Shown here in pieces: positions 9,599 through 18,404 of a stretch of 64,000 bases of DNA. The stretch is taken from assembly GCF_007981265.1 (NCBI RefSeq), contig NZ_CP034363.1:2418001-2482000 (forward strand), read 5' to 3'. Every line of letters begins with the position of its first letter. The first letter of the stretch is position 1. The position numbers were made by a program, and so were the translations under genes. The notes beneath the pieces are model-generated. The model was not told the origin of the DNA. It saw only the letters and a program-made list of their open reading frames with translations, and did no database searches. This DNA is from Pantoea sp. CCBC3-3-1 (GTDB lineage Bacteria; Pseudomonadota; Gammaproteobacteria; Enterobacterales; Enterobacteriaceae).

Positions 9599-11965
9599 TC
9601 AATACTCAAACAGATAAATCCAGGGCTGCCCCCATGGCGCGGAGTAGAAATCCGGCGGCAAATTAATCGAATAGAAGTTATGTTGATAAACCTTGCCTTG
9701 ATAAGTCACTCTCTCTGCCCAGGTCGCGTAGACCCGGGTACTTTCCCAGGCAGGATAAGGTAAGATCTCAGGCTTTTCTGGTGCTTCGGGTATTTCTGGC
9801 GCTTCTGGCTCTTTATTATTTGCAGGCAGCAAAGCATGGTACCTGGTAAGTAAAGTATCCCGTAGCGGATGCGTGAACGCCATAATAGCCAGCCAGAGAT
9901 TATCTTTCGCCGCAGCATAATCAGTCGCTAAGATAACGGGATGGCTGGCGATACTCTCAGCTGCCTGCTCTATTGCTCGCAGAGTGGCCTCCTGCGGGTC
10001 ATTATTTAATACAATATTTCTTAAGCCGCATTCGGTAATCTCAAATACGGTGCTTTTCGTATTGCCGCTAATAATGCCCTCAAAGCTGGGGGATAAGCGC
10101 AGACGGCCAGGTTCAGCGTGGAAAATCTCTATTTTATACCCGACCGTAAAGGCAAATTCCTGGTAGTTTACAGCGGTATCAGAGCCTTCCATGGTCCGGC
10201 TGTAAATTTCATTGTTGTTGCCGTCACGGATAACGATTTGCGCATAGGTTTGCCCTTTAAAATAGACGTGCGGATCGCGTCGGGTAACATCAATACCGAT
10301 CATGCTTTGTGAATGATCGACAGAAACGTTGGCAAAATTAACGTCGCCAAGTCCAAGCATAACCAGCGTTTGATTTACTAATGGTGACGCTTTTTTCCAG
10401 ACATAATTCACCTGCTGCGTACTGTCCCCCTGTTTAACCACTAAATAACAGGACTGGATTTCATATTTTTTATTTTTCCCGGTTGGCATGCGCAGGGTAT
10501 AAACACCGATATTCAGATCCTTTACTACCGTTGTCGTACTGCTAATCGGTACCACCCTGACGACATCTTTGCCGTTGAGGATCTGTATCTTTTCGCCGTT
10601 GATCTGACTGAAATCATCAACATTCAGCTGTAAGGTCACGCTGCCTTTCAGGCCACTCACCGACAGTTGATCGACATCTACCAGGCTAAGCAAACTTTGC
10701 AAATTCAGCTGCTGCTGCAAACTTGCCAGCTGGTTGGCTTCAGCCAGTAGATACAGCGGATAAACGGCTTTGGCACTGCTAAAGTGATTTTTTTCACGCT
10801 GTGCCGGCGTGATATAAGCGCCAACTTTTTGCATAAATGGCGCAACGTCAACCCGCTCGCCGAAAAAGGCAAAGCTTTCACACAGCATATCCAGCAGCGC
10901 ATGATCGCTGGCGATAAAGTCAGCGCTGTTACTGAGCTGGCGATAATGTTGATTGAACTCGGTAAAGCCTGCCATTCCTGCTTTACTCACCATCAGCATA
11001 AAGAAATAGAGTTTTGAACGCAGATCCCAGTCATTTACAACCGTATCTGTACTGATGTAATCAGTGATGACTTTTTCAACCGCCGCCTGTTTACCGTAAT
11101 CATAAAGCCAGCCTTCCTTAAACTGACGGTCGCCAAGCGTGATGTGCTGATAACAGGCACATAAAATGTTGTTCCAGACTTCCGAAATGCCAATATATTT
11201 TTCTGACATGAAGTGCCCTTCATAACCATGCGCAATTTCATGCAAACATCCCCAGCCGGGCTGTTGCGGGTAAAGCCAGAATGATTGAATCGAAGCGGTA
11301 CTTTCCGCTGTCCAGTTACTACCGTAATAAGCCGCACCTCCGCCATGTTTATCTGCTTTGATAAAGTAGCGATTAGGAATATTACGATCGGTATAAACCG
11401 CAGAATCAAATGAAATACCAATTAACGCATTGTAGAACTCAAAAATATGGCTGTAGCTTTCCAGCAGTATATTGATGCCATTTTCAGCATGCAAAGTACG
11501 CAGCGCTTCTTTATCCCCCTGAGGGACCAGAATGTTGACGTACTTACCCTCTATCAATGAAAACTCAGCCTGTTGGGTGTCCCAACTATTATAAAATGCA
11601 TGGTCATCATCACCCTCAATGAAAACCGGCAGCGCTTTCACCGTATCCTCGAACTCATACTCAACAACGACGCTGGCGTTGTAATAAGGCGTATCAATAA
11701 ACGGGACGGAAGCTGCACTGGCGCTTAAAGATACCCAGCTGCTGCCAACGCTGATGGATGATTCAGTATGATGGTCATCATTCAGCAAGCGCAAGGTTAA
11801 ATTAGCGCTAATATCGCCGACCTGACGGACGCGGATCGTTTGTCCCGCTGTCAGAATAATATCCAAATGTTGACGATCGTGATTAATACCTTTGGATAGC
11901 CCTGCGGCATCCATCCATACCGGACGTTCCAGAGTATAAAGCTGTTTGCTTCGGATAACGCGCAT
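9599..11965 (-). CDS. Enhancin-like M60 metalloprotease with C-terminal carbohydrate-binding module
   Basis: The 788-residue protein has the zinc signature HEIAHGYEGHF near residue 240 (HExxH plus a downstream Glu), typical of the M60/enhancin peptidases that cleave mucins. An N-terminal beta-rich domain precedes the catalytic domain, and further beta-rich modules follow. After a Pro/Glu-rich linker (PEAPEIPEAPEKPE) the last ~55 residues, starting AWESTRVYATW and including VTYQGKVYQH, resemble a CBM5/12-type chitin-binding module. No N-terminal signal peptide is visible, so export would need another route or cell lysis. Known viral enhancins attack the mucin of the insect peritrophic matrix; an insect-gut role here is inferred. 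The gene is monocistronic and convergent with srfC. Confidence 0.85.
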   Translation of the reverse strand: MRVIRSKQLYTLERPVWMDAAGLSKGINHDRQHLDIILTAGQTIRVRQVGDISANLTLRLLNDDHHTESSISVGSSWVSLSASAASVPFIDTPYYNASVVVEYEFEDTVKALPVFIEGDDDHAFYNSWDTQQAEFSLIEGKYVNILVPQGDKEALRTLHAENGINILLESYSHIFEFYNALIGISFDSAVYTDRNIPNRYFIKADKHGGGAAYYGSNWTAESTASIQSFWLYPQQPGWGCLHEIAHGYEGHFMSEKYIGISEVWNNILCACYQHITLGDRQFKEGWLYDYGKQAAVEKVITDYISTDTVVNDWDLRSKLYFFMLMVSKAGMAGFTEFNQHYRQLSNSADFIASDHALLDMLCESFAFFGERVDVAPFMQKVGAYITPAQREKNHFSSAKAVYPLYLLAEANQLASLQQQLNLQSLLSLVDVDQLSVSGLKGSVTLQLNVDDFSQINGEKIQILNGKDVVRVVPISSTTTVVKDLNIGVYTLRMPTGKNKKYEIQSCYLVVKQGDSTQQVNYVWKKASPLVNQTLVMLGLGDVNFANVSVDHSQSMIGIDVTRRDPHVYFKGQTYAQIVIRDGNNNEIYSRTMEGSDTAVNYQEFAFTVGYKIEIFHAEPGRLRLSPSFEGIISGNTKSTVFEITECGLRNIVLNNDPQEATLRAIEQAAESIASHPVILATDYAAAKDNLWLAIMAFTHPLRDTLLTRYHALLPANNKEPEAPEIPEAPEKPEILPYPAWESTRVYATWAERVTYQGKVYQHNFYSINLPPDFYSAPWGQPWIYLFEY

Positions 11966-12255
11966 CTCACTCTCTTTTTAATTTATGAAAAGTAGAGGGA
12001 TAGTAGCAGTAATGCAATTGTGCATAATTTTAATAAATAAAAAACGCCGGTAAAAATTAGCTAAAGTAAAAATGATCTGCATCATTTAAATAAAGATAAT
12101 TTATTAAACCATCATAGCTATGGCTGGGATGGTGTTAAATAAATTGTTTTATGTAGACGGGGAAATTGACTGGTAAGGTTTACTGACGACGTTTTTTAAC
12201 AAATTCCCGAAGAAAAAGGGATAATATCCGCTAAAAATTACCCATGAACGCCATT
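11966..12255. other. AT-rich intergenic region
   Basis: This gap follows the barstar stop and precedes the start of the M60 gene (both on the minus strand). It should contain the promoter of the M60 gene. A short six-base inverted repeat (ACCATC ... GATGGT) lies near 12110-12135; I see nothing else. Confidence 0.35.
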
Positions 12256-12525
12256 TTAGCTTATGAACAGGCTGAACTGGCCTGCCGTTTCCTTTTCTGC
12301 CTGACGCATAACCTCAACGATTGCGGCAAACTGCTGGCGTTCGTGATGCTGTGCGAGATGACAGAAGATGACGCAAACCGGCAGGTCGATCATGCCCGTC
12401 AACGCATCCCAAAGCGCATCCAGATTCGCGCCAAACGCCATTTCAATCGCAAACTTTTCGACAAACTGTCGGTAAAATGCTGCTACATCAGCAATTTCCC
12501 TGAAATCAAAGCGGATCTGGCGCAT
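12256..12525 (-). CDS. Barstar-family ribonuclease inhibitor
   Basis: The product, MRQIRFDFREIADVAAFY onward, is about 89 residues and matches the barstar fold family (E. coli YhcO type), with the expected LDALWDALTG segment and FCHL core. Barstars bind and block barnase-type RNases in the cytoplasm. The gene lies immediately downstream of such an RNase on the same strand, so it is almost certainly its immunity partner. I chose the ATG at 12525 because it aligns with family N-termini and lies two bases past the RNase stop. An upstream ATG at 12546 would add seven residues and overlap the RNase gene by 20 bases. Confidence 0.88.
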   Translation of the reverse strand: MRQIRFDFREIADVAAFYRQFVEKFAIEMAFGANLDALWDALTGMIDLPVCVIFCHLAQHHERQQFAAIVEVMRQAEKETAGQFSLFIS

Positions 12526-12526
12526 C

Positions 12527-12970
12527 TCAATACACCCGCTCAACATGACGATAATGATCCCGGGTGAGATAAATCAGTCCGTCACTGGAGTAAAGCAGGC
12601 GATCGCTGCCGCGATGCCCGCACTGATAATTGACATCCGCTTCAAACCAGCGGCGGCCCTGTGCCTCCGGCAACAGCTTTTCATGGTTGCCAAAACGATC
12701 GCCACCAATGGCCCGGCCGAGGCTACTACAGAGATCGCCCCGGGCGGGATCCCAGCCCCGTTTTTTCGCTTCTGCTTTGCTCAGATAGATGGACGGTAGC
12801 TGGTGATGCTGGTGCAGATAATCCGCCACACGCTGCTGCTGCGTCAGCGCGGTGACATCGGTGCTGTGGCTGGTGTTACCGGTGGAAGCGACATTTTTCG
12901 ACGGGTGGCGCAGCCCGGCAGCCGTCGCCACAATCGCGAAGACAACTGCAATAATCAGTTTCTTGTTCAT
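12527..12970 (-). CDS. Secreted barnase-type ribonuclease
   Basis: The 147-residue product begins with a hydrophobic signal (MNKKLIIAVVFAIVATAAG) and ends in a full guanyl-specific RNase domain close to Bacillus barnase. The segments FEADVNY, HRGSDRLLYSSDGLIYLT and RDHYRHV align with barnase, giving Glu110, Arg120, Arg124 and His139 as the equivalents of catalytic Glu73, Arg83, Arg87 and His102. It should cut single-stranded RNA after G. Export to the periplasm or medium is predicted from the signal. The next gene encodes a barstar, which protects the producer from enzyme that stays or folds in the cytoplasm. It could act against competitors, or in nucleotide scavenging. Confidence 0.92.
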   Translation of the reverse strand: MNKKLIIAVVFAIVATAAGLRHPSKNVASTGNTSHSTDVTALTQQQRVADYLHQHHQLPSIYLSKAEAKKRGWDPARGDLCSSLGRAIGGDRFGNHEKLLPEAQGRRWFEADVNYQCGHRGSDRLLYSSDGLIYLTRDHYRHVERVY

Positions 12971-13083
12971 GGCCGGAGTTTGCCTCAGTAAAGACTAAGC
13001 GTCCAGCTTTCCGGCCATCTGCCTCTGAGATTATTTCTCAGCCGCAAAAAAAACGGCTATCGCACCCATAACGCGTGACAACG

Positions 13084-14661
13084 TCACACCTGAGCCAGCT
13101 TAAATACGCTGACGCTTTGCAGCAGGCTCTCTGCCTGAGCCTGAAGCGACTGTGCCGCGACGGTGGACTGCTGAGACAGCGAGGCGTTTTGCTGCGTAGC
13201 CGAGTCCATCTGCGTAACGGCCAGGTTTACCTGATCGATGCCCACGCTTTGTTCGCCGCTGGCCAGTGAAATTTCCGCCACCAGCGAGCTGACACGCTGA
13301 ACGTTCTCTACGATGTTTTCCATCGCTTCACCCGCGCGTGCAACCAGTTTGTTGCCCGCATTGATGCGCGTAACCGAACTGTCGATAAGTTCTTTAATAT
13401 CCCGTGCGGCCGAAGCGGAGCGCTGGGAAAGCGCACGGACTTCTGCTGCAACAACAGCAAATCCACGCCCTTCAGCCCCTGCACGCGCGGCTTCAACCGC
13501 CGCATTCAGCGCCAGGATATTTGTCTGGAAAGCAATACCATCAATCAGGGTAATGATGTTGCTGATACGGTCTGAGAAATGCTGGATCTCGCCCATATTT
13601 TCCACCACTTCGTGCATCATGCTGCCGCCCTGTTTCGCGGCGGTGGTCGCCGTAAGGGCGATATCACTGGCGTGGCGGGCATTATCGGCGTTTTTTTTCA
13701 CGACCGAGGTCAGCTCTTCCATAGAAGCGGCGGTCTCTTCAAGTGCGCTGGCCTGCGCTTCGTTACGGCCAGAAAGATCCTGACTGCCCAGGGCAATCTC
13801 AGCCGAGGCGGTCGCAATCGTTTCGGTTCCTTCACGCACGTCAGAAACGATGCGGGTCAGGTTGAGATTCATCTCCTTCAGGGCGGTCATCAGCAGCGCG
13901 GTTTCATCTCGTCCCCTGATAACAATCTGGGTTTGCAGATCGCCTGCCGCCACTTTCTGCGCAATGCCTACGGCTTCAGCCAGAGGACGCGTAATGCTGC
14001 GCACCAGCCACCAGGTGATGGTACAGCCGGTGATTAATGCCACCAGCATGGATACGATCAGAATCAACCGGGTATGCTGAAAGCTGGACTGGTTTTCTGC
14101 CTCAATGTTCTGATGCATTTTTTGACTGTGCGCCAGCACCTGGCTGACCACCTCATCAATCATTTTAGTGGGCAGCCGGTCAGCCCCCGTCACTAAACGA
14201 TCGACGCGTTGCGCGCTGGTCGCATCGCCCTGATGAAACGCATCCAGCGCCGCCAGATAACGCTGTTGCAATTCGGCATGCAGCGCTTTGGTTTTTACCA
14301 CTTCGCCGGTATCCATCCCCAGCTCGGGTAACGTGGTAATTAACTGGGTCAGCAATACCTGCGTTTTATCGCTTTGTGCAATAAAAGCCTGCTTATATTT
14401 CTCAAAAGATTGCAGATCCTGACCGCCGCGCAACAGCGTATTTTTCCACTCCTGCACCTGAATTTTAAACTGCACCTGAGCGTTGCGGGCCGTATCGATA
14501 ACCTGCTCGATTTGATTTTCCTGCTGCATAATTGCATGACTTTGCTCAAGCGATGCCTGATTTAGCATTAGCCCGCGCAGGCCAATAAAAAGCGTTGCTA
14601 ACAGCAGGAGCGCGGCTAACAATCCCAGCCGCGCACCGATTTTAAAATTAGATAATTTCAT
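13084..14661 (-). CDS. Methyl-accepting chemotaxis protein (no tail pentapeptide)
   Basis: A 525-residue chemoreceptor. Order: first membrane segment (residues ~10-32), periplasmic four-helix-type ligand domain, second membrane segment (~190-212, LILIVSMLVALITGCTITWWLV), HAMP domain, and a cytoplasmic signalling domain with the tip [20 protein letters not shown]. The chain ends in FKLAQV and lacks the xWxxF CheR/CheB docking tail. I set the start at MKLSNFKIGARLG; an upstream extension of 68 residues has no receptor character. A sigma-28 type promoter lies 56 bases upstream, fitting the flagellar/chemotaxis regulon. Ligand unknown. Confidence 0.88.
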   Translation of the reverse strand: MKLSNFKIGARLGLLAALLLLATLFIGLRGLMLNQASLEQSHAIMQQENQIEQVIDTARNAQVQFKIQVQEWKNTLLRGGQDLQSFEKYKQAFIAQSDKTQVLLTQLITTLPELGMDTGEVVKTKALHAELQQRYLAALDAFHQGDATSAQRVDRLVTGADRLPTKMIDEVVSQVLAHSQKMHQNIEAENQSSFQHTRLILIVSMLVALITGCTITWWLVRSITRPLAEAVGIAQKVAAGDLQTQIVIRGRDETALLMTALKEMNLNLTRIVSDVREGTETIATASAEIALGSQDLSGRNEAQASALEETAASMEELTSVVKKNADNARHASDIALTATTAAKQGGSMMHEVVENMGEIQHFSDRISNIITLIDGIAFQTNILALNAAVEAARAGAEGRGFAVVAAEVRALSQRSASAARDIKELIDSSVTRINAGNKLVARAGEAMENIVENVQRVSSLVAEISLASGEQSVGIDQVNLAVTQMDSATQQNASLSQQSTVAAQSLQAQAESLLQSVSVFKLAQV

Positions 14662-14716
14662 AAAACGCCCTGGTAAGTGTGAAAAGTGGAATGTTGTTGT
14701 TGGTTCTTCACAGCTG

Positions 14717-14744
14717 TTATCGGCAGCCGCAACGCTATTCTTTA
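14717..14744 (-). promoter_or_regulatory. Sigma-28 (FliA) promoter of chemoreceptor gene
   Basis: Read on the minus strand, TAAA (14741-14744) is followed after 16 bases by GCCGATAA (14717-14724), an exact match to the FliA minus-10 element with a good minus-35. It points into the chemoreceptor gene starting at 14661. Confidence 0.75.
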
Positions 14745-14772
14745 TGGGCGGGGGATCGTGCAGGATGATCAT

Positions 14773-14858
14773 GGGAAACCGAACCTGGGGCGCTCTGTTG
14801 CATGTCCGGTTTCCCACGCCTGAGATGGCGTGTGTTTGCAGCGGGCCGTGGCGGCCCG
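14773..14858. repeat. Cluster of three inverted repeats
   Basis: Three hairpins lie in a row: GGGAAACCG/CGGTTTCCC (14773-14781, 14807-14815), CACGCC/GGCGTG (14815-14832) and CGGGCCG/CGGCCCG (14842-14858). The last lies nine bases past the stop of the permease gene at 14867. None is followed by a clear T tract on the minus strand. Confidence 0.5.
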
Positions 14859-14866
14859 GCAACATG

Positions 14867-15889
14867 TTAGATCAGTCTGGCGAGGCGCAGCTCGCTTTTA
14901 AGGTAGGCATAATAAACCGGTGCCGCGACAACGCCTGCCAGCCCAAAAGCGGATTCAAATACCAGCATCGCCAGCAGGATCTCCCAGGTTTTAGCGTTAA
15001 TGCGCGTGCCAAAAATACGGGCATTGATAAAATATTCGAGCTTGTGCACCAGCATCAAAAATATCAGCGCAATAAACGCTGCTTCCAGCGAGATAGAGAG
15101 CCCAATCAGCACGATAACCGTATTGGAGATGAGATTGCCGATAATCGGCAGCAGGCCTGCGATGAAGGTCAGTACGATAACGGTTTTGGCGAACGGGAAA
15201 TGCAGCCCAAACAGCGGCAGCACGCCGAATAAAAAACCGCAGGTGAGCAGCGTGTTGACCAGCGAAACCTTGATTTGCGCAAACACCACGTTATGGAACG
15301 ACGCGGCTAATACGGTTAACCGTTCGAGCATGGCATACTTGAGCGGCGTCTCGGTGCTGCTGCTGGCACTGCCAATACGCAAAGAGATAATCGCCCCGAG
15401 CAGCATACCAATCAGCATGGTGGCAAAGGTGTGTGCCGCACTGCGGCCAAAGGTTTGCACCACGACCAGATGCTCACGCAGCCAGGTAATGACCTGATGC
15501 TGAAGTTCATCGATATCCGCTGGCAGATAACGCGTCACCACGGGCGATAAAGTACGCTGGGCATCTTCCAGCAATTTGCTGGCCGCCGCGTGAAAGGCCG
15601 CCGGGTTCTGAAAATCGTGCAGCAGGAAACCTATCAGCTTGGTGATGCCGCCAACCAGCGCCAGCAGTACTAATACCGTCAGGAAAAAGATAATAATCCA
15701 GCGAGCCAGTGGGCCTTTCACCAGCCTTTCCACCCAGGGCGTCAAAGCCAGAATGGTTTCATAGACGATAAAACCGGCCAGAAAACACGGCAACAGCCGC
15801 AGCGGAAAAATTGAAAACAAGGCGACAAAAATCAGCACATAGCTTACGCCTTCACACATCCTCTGTTTACTCAGGTTGCGTATCTCCAT
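14867..15889 (-). CDS. AI-2E family transporter-like permease
   Basis: A roughly 340-residue polytopic inner-membrane protein. Hydrophobic pairs lie near the N-terminus, a soluble stretch of about 100 residues follows (LLEDAQRTLSPVVTRYLPADIDELQ), and further membrane segments fill the C-terminal half, including FAKTVIVLTFIAGLLPIIGN. This arrangement is typical of the AI-2E transporter family (PerM/YdiK/TqsA type). Family members have been linked to signal export or sodium/proton exchange, so substrate cannot be inferred. I chose the ATG at 15889, six bases after an AGGA; earlier ATGs at 15892, 15895 and 15922 are possible. The gene lies upstream of the chemoreceptor gene, which has its own promoter. 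Confidence 0.8.
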   Translation of the reverse strand: MEIRNLSKQRMCEGVSYVLIFVALFSIFPLRLLPCFLAGFIVYETILALTPWVERLVKGPLARWIIIFFLTVLVLLALVGGITKLIGFLLHDFQNPAAFHAAASKLLEDAQRTLSPVVTRYLPADIDELQHQVITWLREHLVVVQTFGRSAAHTFATMLIGMLLGAIISLRIGSASSSTETPLKYAMLERLTVLAASFHNVVFAQIKVSLVNTLLTCGFLFGVLPLFGLHFPFAKTVIVLTFIAGLLPIIGNLISNTVIVLIGLSISLEAAFIALIFLMLVHKLEYFINARIFGTRINAKTWEILLAMLVFESAFGLAGVVAAPVYYAYLKSELRLARLI

Positions 15890-16093
15890 CATCATTCCTG
15901 TCTGAATATTGCCAAAAATCATTATAATTCAGACAGTATACAACCGGGCAGGCATTTTTTGTCGATTCGATATGAAGTGAGTCAGGCAATCAAGGCTCTG
16001 GCTGTGTGCGGACAACCCACAGCGGGGAAAACGAAGCAGAATAAGAAATGAATTTCACAGCGGGCAGGCGCGCCCGCTATTGAAGCACTGCTG

Positions 16094-16429
16094 TCAGGCG
16101 CTGACCTGCACCTGACGACGCCATGCCCCTGGTGACTGGCCGAACTGGCGTTTAAAGCTGCGATTGAAAGACTGCTGGGAGTCAAAACCAAAGGAGATGG
16201 CCACATCCAGAATGGGTTCTGCGCCTCGCGCCAGGCGTTCAGCGGATTTTTTCAGGCGACGGGCGCGAATATATTCACCCAGCGCATGGCCGGTATGTTG
16301 TTTAAACATACGTTGCAGATGCCACTTAGAGTATCCCGCGCGGCGCGCAACGGTGTCTAAATCCATCTTCCCTTCAATGTGAGTATCAATCCACTTCACG
16401 AGATCGCTAATGAAATCATCATGGCTCAT
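16094..16429 (-). CDS. MarA/SoxS/Rob-family transcription regulator
   Basis: A 111-residue stand-alone AraC-type DNA-binding protein with two helix-turn-helix units. Segments YSKWHLQRMFKQHTGH, EYIRARRL and FDSQQSFNRSFKRQFGQSPGAWRR closely resemble Rob and SoxS. It has no ligand domain, so activity is likely set by expression level, as for SoxS, MarA and RamA. Such proteins activate efflux, redox-defence and permeability genes. Which of the three it corresponds to cannot be settled: no soxR or marR lies beside it. The efflux permease at 19264 and the Rrf2 regulator next door are possible regulon members by proximity only. Confidence 0.82.
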   Translation of the reverse strand: MSHDDFISDLVKWIDTHIEGKMDLDTVARRAGYSKWHLQRMFKQHTGHALGEYIRARRLKKSAERLARGAEPILDVAISFGFDSQQSFNRSFKRQFGQSPGAWRRQVQVSA

Positions 16430-16618
16430 TGTCTTCCCCTTAATGCTTTAATGCTGTTTTTTAAGTGTTGACCATTCGCGCCTTGCAGCGTAAAAGGTAA
16501 CTTTGATGAATGCATTTCGGTAAGTTAAAGCAGCAACGGCCTTAATGCAAGTTTTATTGTTGCATTAAGTGCGATTTGCAACCTGCTGAAGCACAAGTGT
16601 ATGGGCAAGATGGAGGGC

Positions 16619-16649
16619 AAAAAAAACCGAACATGGTGGCCATGTCCGG
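16619..16649 (-). terminator. Terminator of Rrf2 gene
   Basis: An imperfect ten-base stem, CCGAACATGG (16627-16636) and CCATGTCCGG (16640-16649), with one mismatch. Eight A residues precede it on the plus strand and read as a U tract on the minus strand, 25 bases past the Rrf2 gene stop. Confidence 0.7.
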
Positions 16650-16673
16650 CTGGCTGGCAGGTCTTAAGACGAC

Positions 16674-17156
16674 TCAGGATTCAACTTGCTCACCTGCTTT
16701 CATCGCCTCACAGCTTCCTTCAGGATAGCGGCGATCGCGTTCATAGATCTCGCGTAGTGCATCTGCAACCGTGCGTTTTGCCAGCACGTTTAGCGACGCC
16801 TGTTCGGCTTCGTGAGCCAGCTCTTTGAAGAACCAGCAGGTATTGGCGCTCACCAGACAACGCGCCGGCACTTCCGGACGCCCCGCCAGTAAGGGTTTAT
16901 CTTCCAGCACAGAAGTATAAATATCACACAGGGTGATCTCTTCCGCCGGACGCCCTAACCGGATAGTACCGGTCCGACCGAGCGTTGAAACGATAATGCC
17001 GTCGCGAGCAAGCGGCACCATCATTTTGCGTACGAAACTGGGATTAGCCTCAAGGCCCATCGCCAGTATTTTACTGGTGCTGCGTTTACCTTCCCGCTCC
17101 GCCTGGGCCACGCACAGCACCATCTGTAGGGCCGTAGGAAAACGAATATCAAGCAT
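16674..17156 (-). CDS. Rrf2-family transcription regulator
   Basis: The 160-residue product has the Rrf2 winged-helix N-terminus (DIRFPTALQMVLCVAQAE) with the usual SKILAMGLEANPSFVRKMM recognition region and GIIVSTLGRTGTIRLGRPAEEITL wing. Cysteines in PARCLVSANTCWFF give a C-x6-C pair. Iron-sulfur members of the family (IscR, NsrR) use three cysteines in this region, and here a third correctly spaced one is not obvious, so a redox or cluster role is uncertain. It may be a YwnA-like member. It is followed by its own terminator. Targets are unknown; the dehydrogenase gene upstream on the same strand (17337) is a candidate. Confidence 0.8.
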   Translation of the reverse strand: MLDIRFPTALQMVLCVAQAEREGKRSTSKILAMGLEANPSFVRKMMVPLARDGIIVSTLGRTGTIRLGRPAEEITLCDIYTSVLEDKPLLAGRPEVPARCLVSANTCWFFKELAHEAEQASLNVLAKRTVADALREIYERDRRYPEGSCEAMKAGEQVES

Positions 17157-17336
17157 GTTCAGATCCTTGCTTTTAGCAGTTCCTCACCGTTTCAGCGGTG
17201 GTGTTAAAAAGCATTGAAAATCAGTCAACTATAAAAGGCAATGCCTTATTAATATAACAAATACTGTTACATTTTAGAAGATGGGCGTTAAGCGTTTAGG
17301 GCTATTGGTTATATAGCCCTGAAAAACATGAGGATT

Positions 17337-18209
17337 TTAAGAGGTTTTTTCGCTGAGATAACGGTAGATCACCGATAAATCTTTCTCGCCATAGCCTGCG
17401 TCTACGGCATCCTGCCAGACCTCAGAAATCAAATTCAGACCGGGAAGTTCGCTGTTTTTAGCGGCAGCCAGCGCCAGGTTAACGTCTTTTAACGCCCAGG
17501 TGAGATGCATTTGCGGATCGTAACTCCCCTCTTTGATCATCTCCAGCTTGCCTTTTACATAGGGTACAGCCAGCGGGCCGCCATCCAGTACGTTCCAGAA
17601 CTCGTCCGGGGTGAAGCCAAACTCTTCCGCCATTTGCGTACTTTCCGCCAGCCCCTGAACCATTGAAATCAGCCAGGCGTTGACCACCAGCTTCATGCGC
17701 GAGGCAGCGCCTGCTTTGCCCAGCCATTTGGTTCCTTTGGAAATGGCAGCAAACACCGGTTCGACATGCGCAGCACGTTCGCGATCGCCACTGGCCAGCA
17801 CCACAATTTGCGCATTTTGCGCGGGAGTCCTGGTGCCTGAAACCGGAGCATCCAGCAGCACCACGTCCGGGCGCTGCTCGCTGAAATGGGCAATCAGTTT
17901 TTCCGTGGATTCCACGCCGATGGTGCCCATTTGCACCACGATCGCCTGTTTTTTCAGCGCCGCCGTTGCCTGTTGCAACACGCTTTCGGTGGTCGCAGCA
18001 TCGGCTAGCATGCTGATCACCACGTCGGCCTGCCGTACGGCTGCGTCAGGCGTGTCGACGAGTTGAAGCCCGGCGCTTTGCAAATCTTCACCGCGGGCTT
18101 TTGTCCGGTTCCAGCCCCAGGTGATAAAGCCATTTTTCAACAGATTGGCGGCAAAAGCATGGCCCATGGCACCCAATCCCAGTACTGCGACAGAGGGACG
18201 TTGACTCAT
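17337..18209 (-). CDS. NAD(P)-dependent beta-hydroxyacid dehydrogenase family protein
   Basis: The 290-residue protein starts with the nucleotide-binding motif VLGLGAMGHAFAANLL and continues with the substrate-binding segment DAPVSGTRTPAQNAQ, a variant of the DAPVSGG of 3-hydroxyisobutyrate and tartronate semialdehyde reductases. The family catalytic Lys is visible in SRMKLVVNAWL. The C-terminal helical domain ends in YGEKDLSVIYRYL. It should reduce or oxidise a small beta-hydroxyacid, or possibly an imine, in the cytoplasm. The variant substrate loop (GTRTP for GG) makes the exact substrate unclear. It is divergent from a flavin-reductase-like gene 195 bases away. Confidence 0.8.
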   Translation of the reverse strand: MSQRPSVAVLGLGAMGHAFAANLLKNGFITWGWNRTKARGEDLQSAGLQLVDTPDAAVRQADVVISMLADAATTESVLQQATAALKKQAIVVQMGTIGVESTEKLIAHFSEQRPDVVLLDAPVSGTRTPAQNAQIVVLASGDRERAAHVEPVFAAISKGTKWLGKAGAASRMKLVVNAWLISMVQGLAESTQMAEEFGFTPDEFWNVLDGGPLAVPYVKGKLEMIKEGSYDPQMHLTWALKDVNLALAAAKNSELPGLNLISEVWQDAVDAGYGEKDLSVIYRYLSEKTS

Positions 18210-18404
18210 CTTAATTCCTCATAATGGTTAACAGGTTGGTGACGCTGCGGACACCGTCAACTATCCAGGGTAGCGCAACGCGCAGCAGAATGCTTGATTT
18301 GCAGAAGCATTCGTTAGAAGAATGCGTAAGCGGTTATGAATAATCTCCAGCCCGTTTCTATAGTGTTTAGTACGCCCAACATTCGGTCAGCCGCGGGAGA
18401 AACG

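Noticed and set aside
14662..14865. N-terminal extension of the first chemoreceptor
   Set aside because: The extra 68 codons have no receptor features and span the hairpin cluster and sigma-28 promoter.
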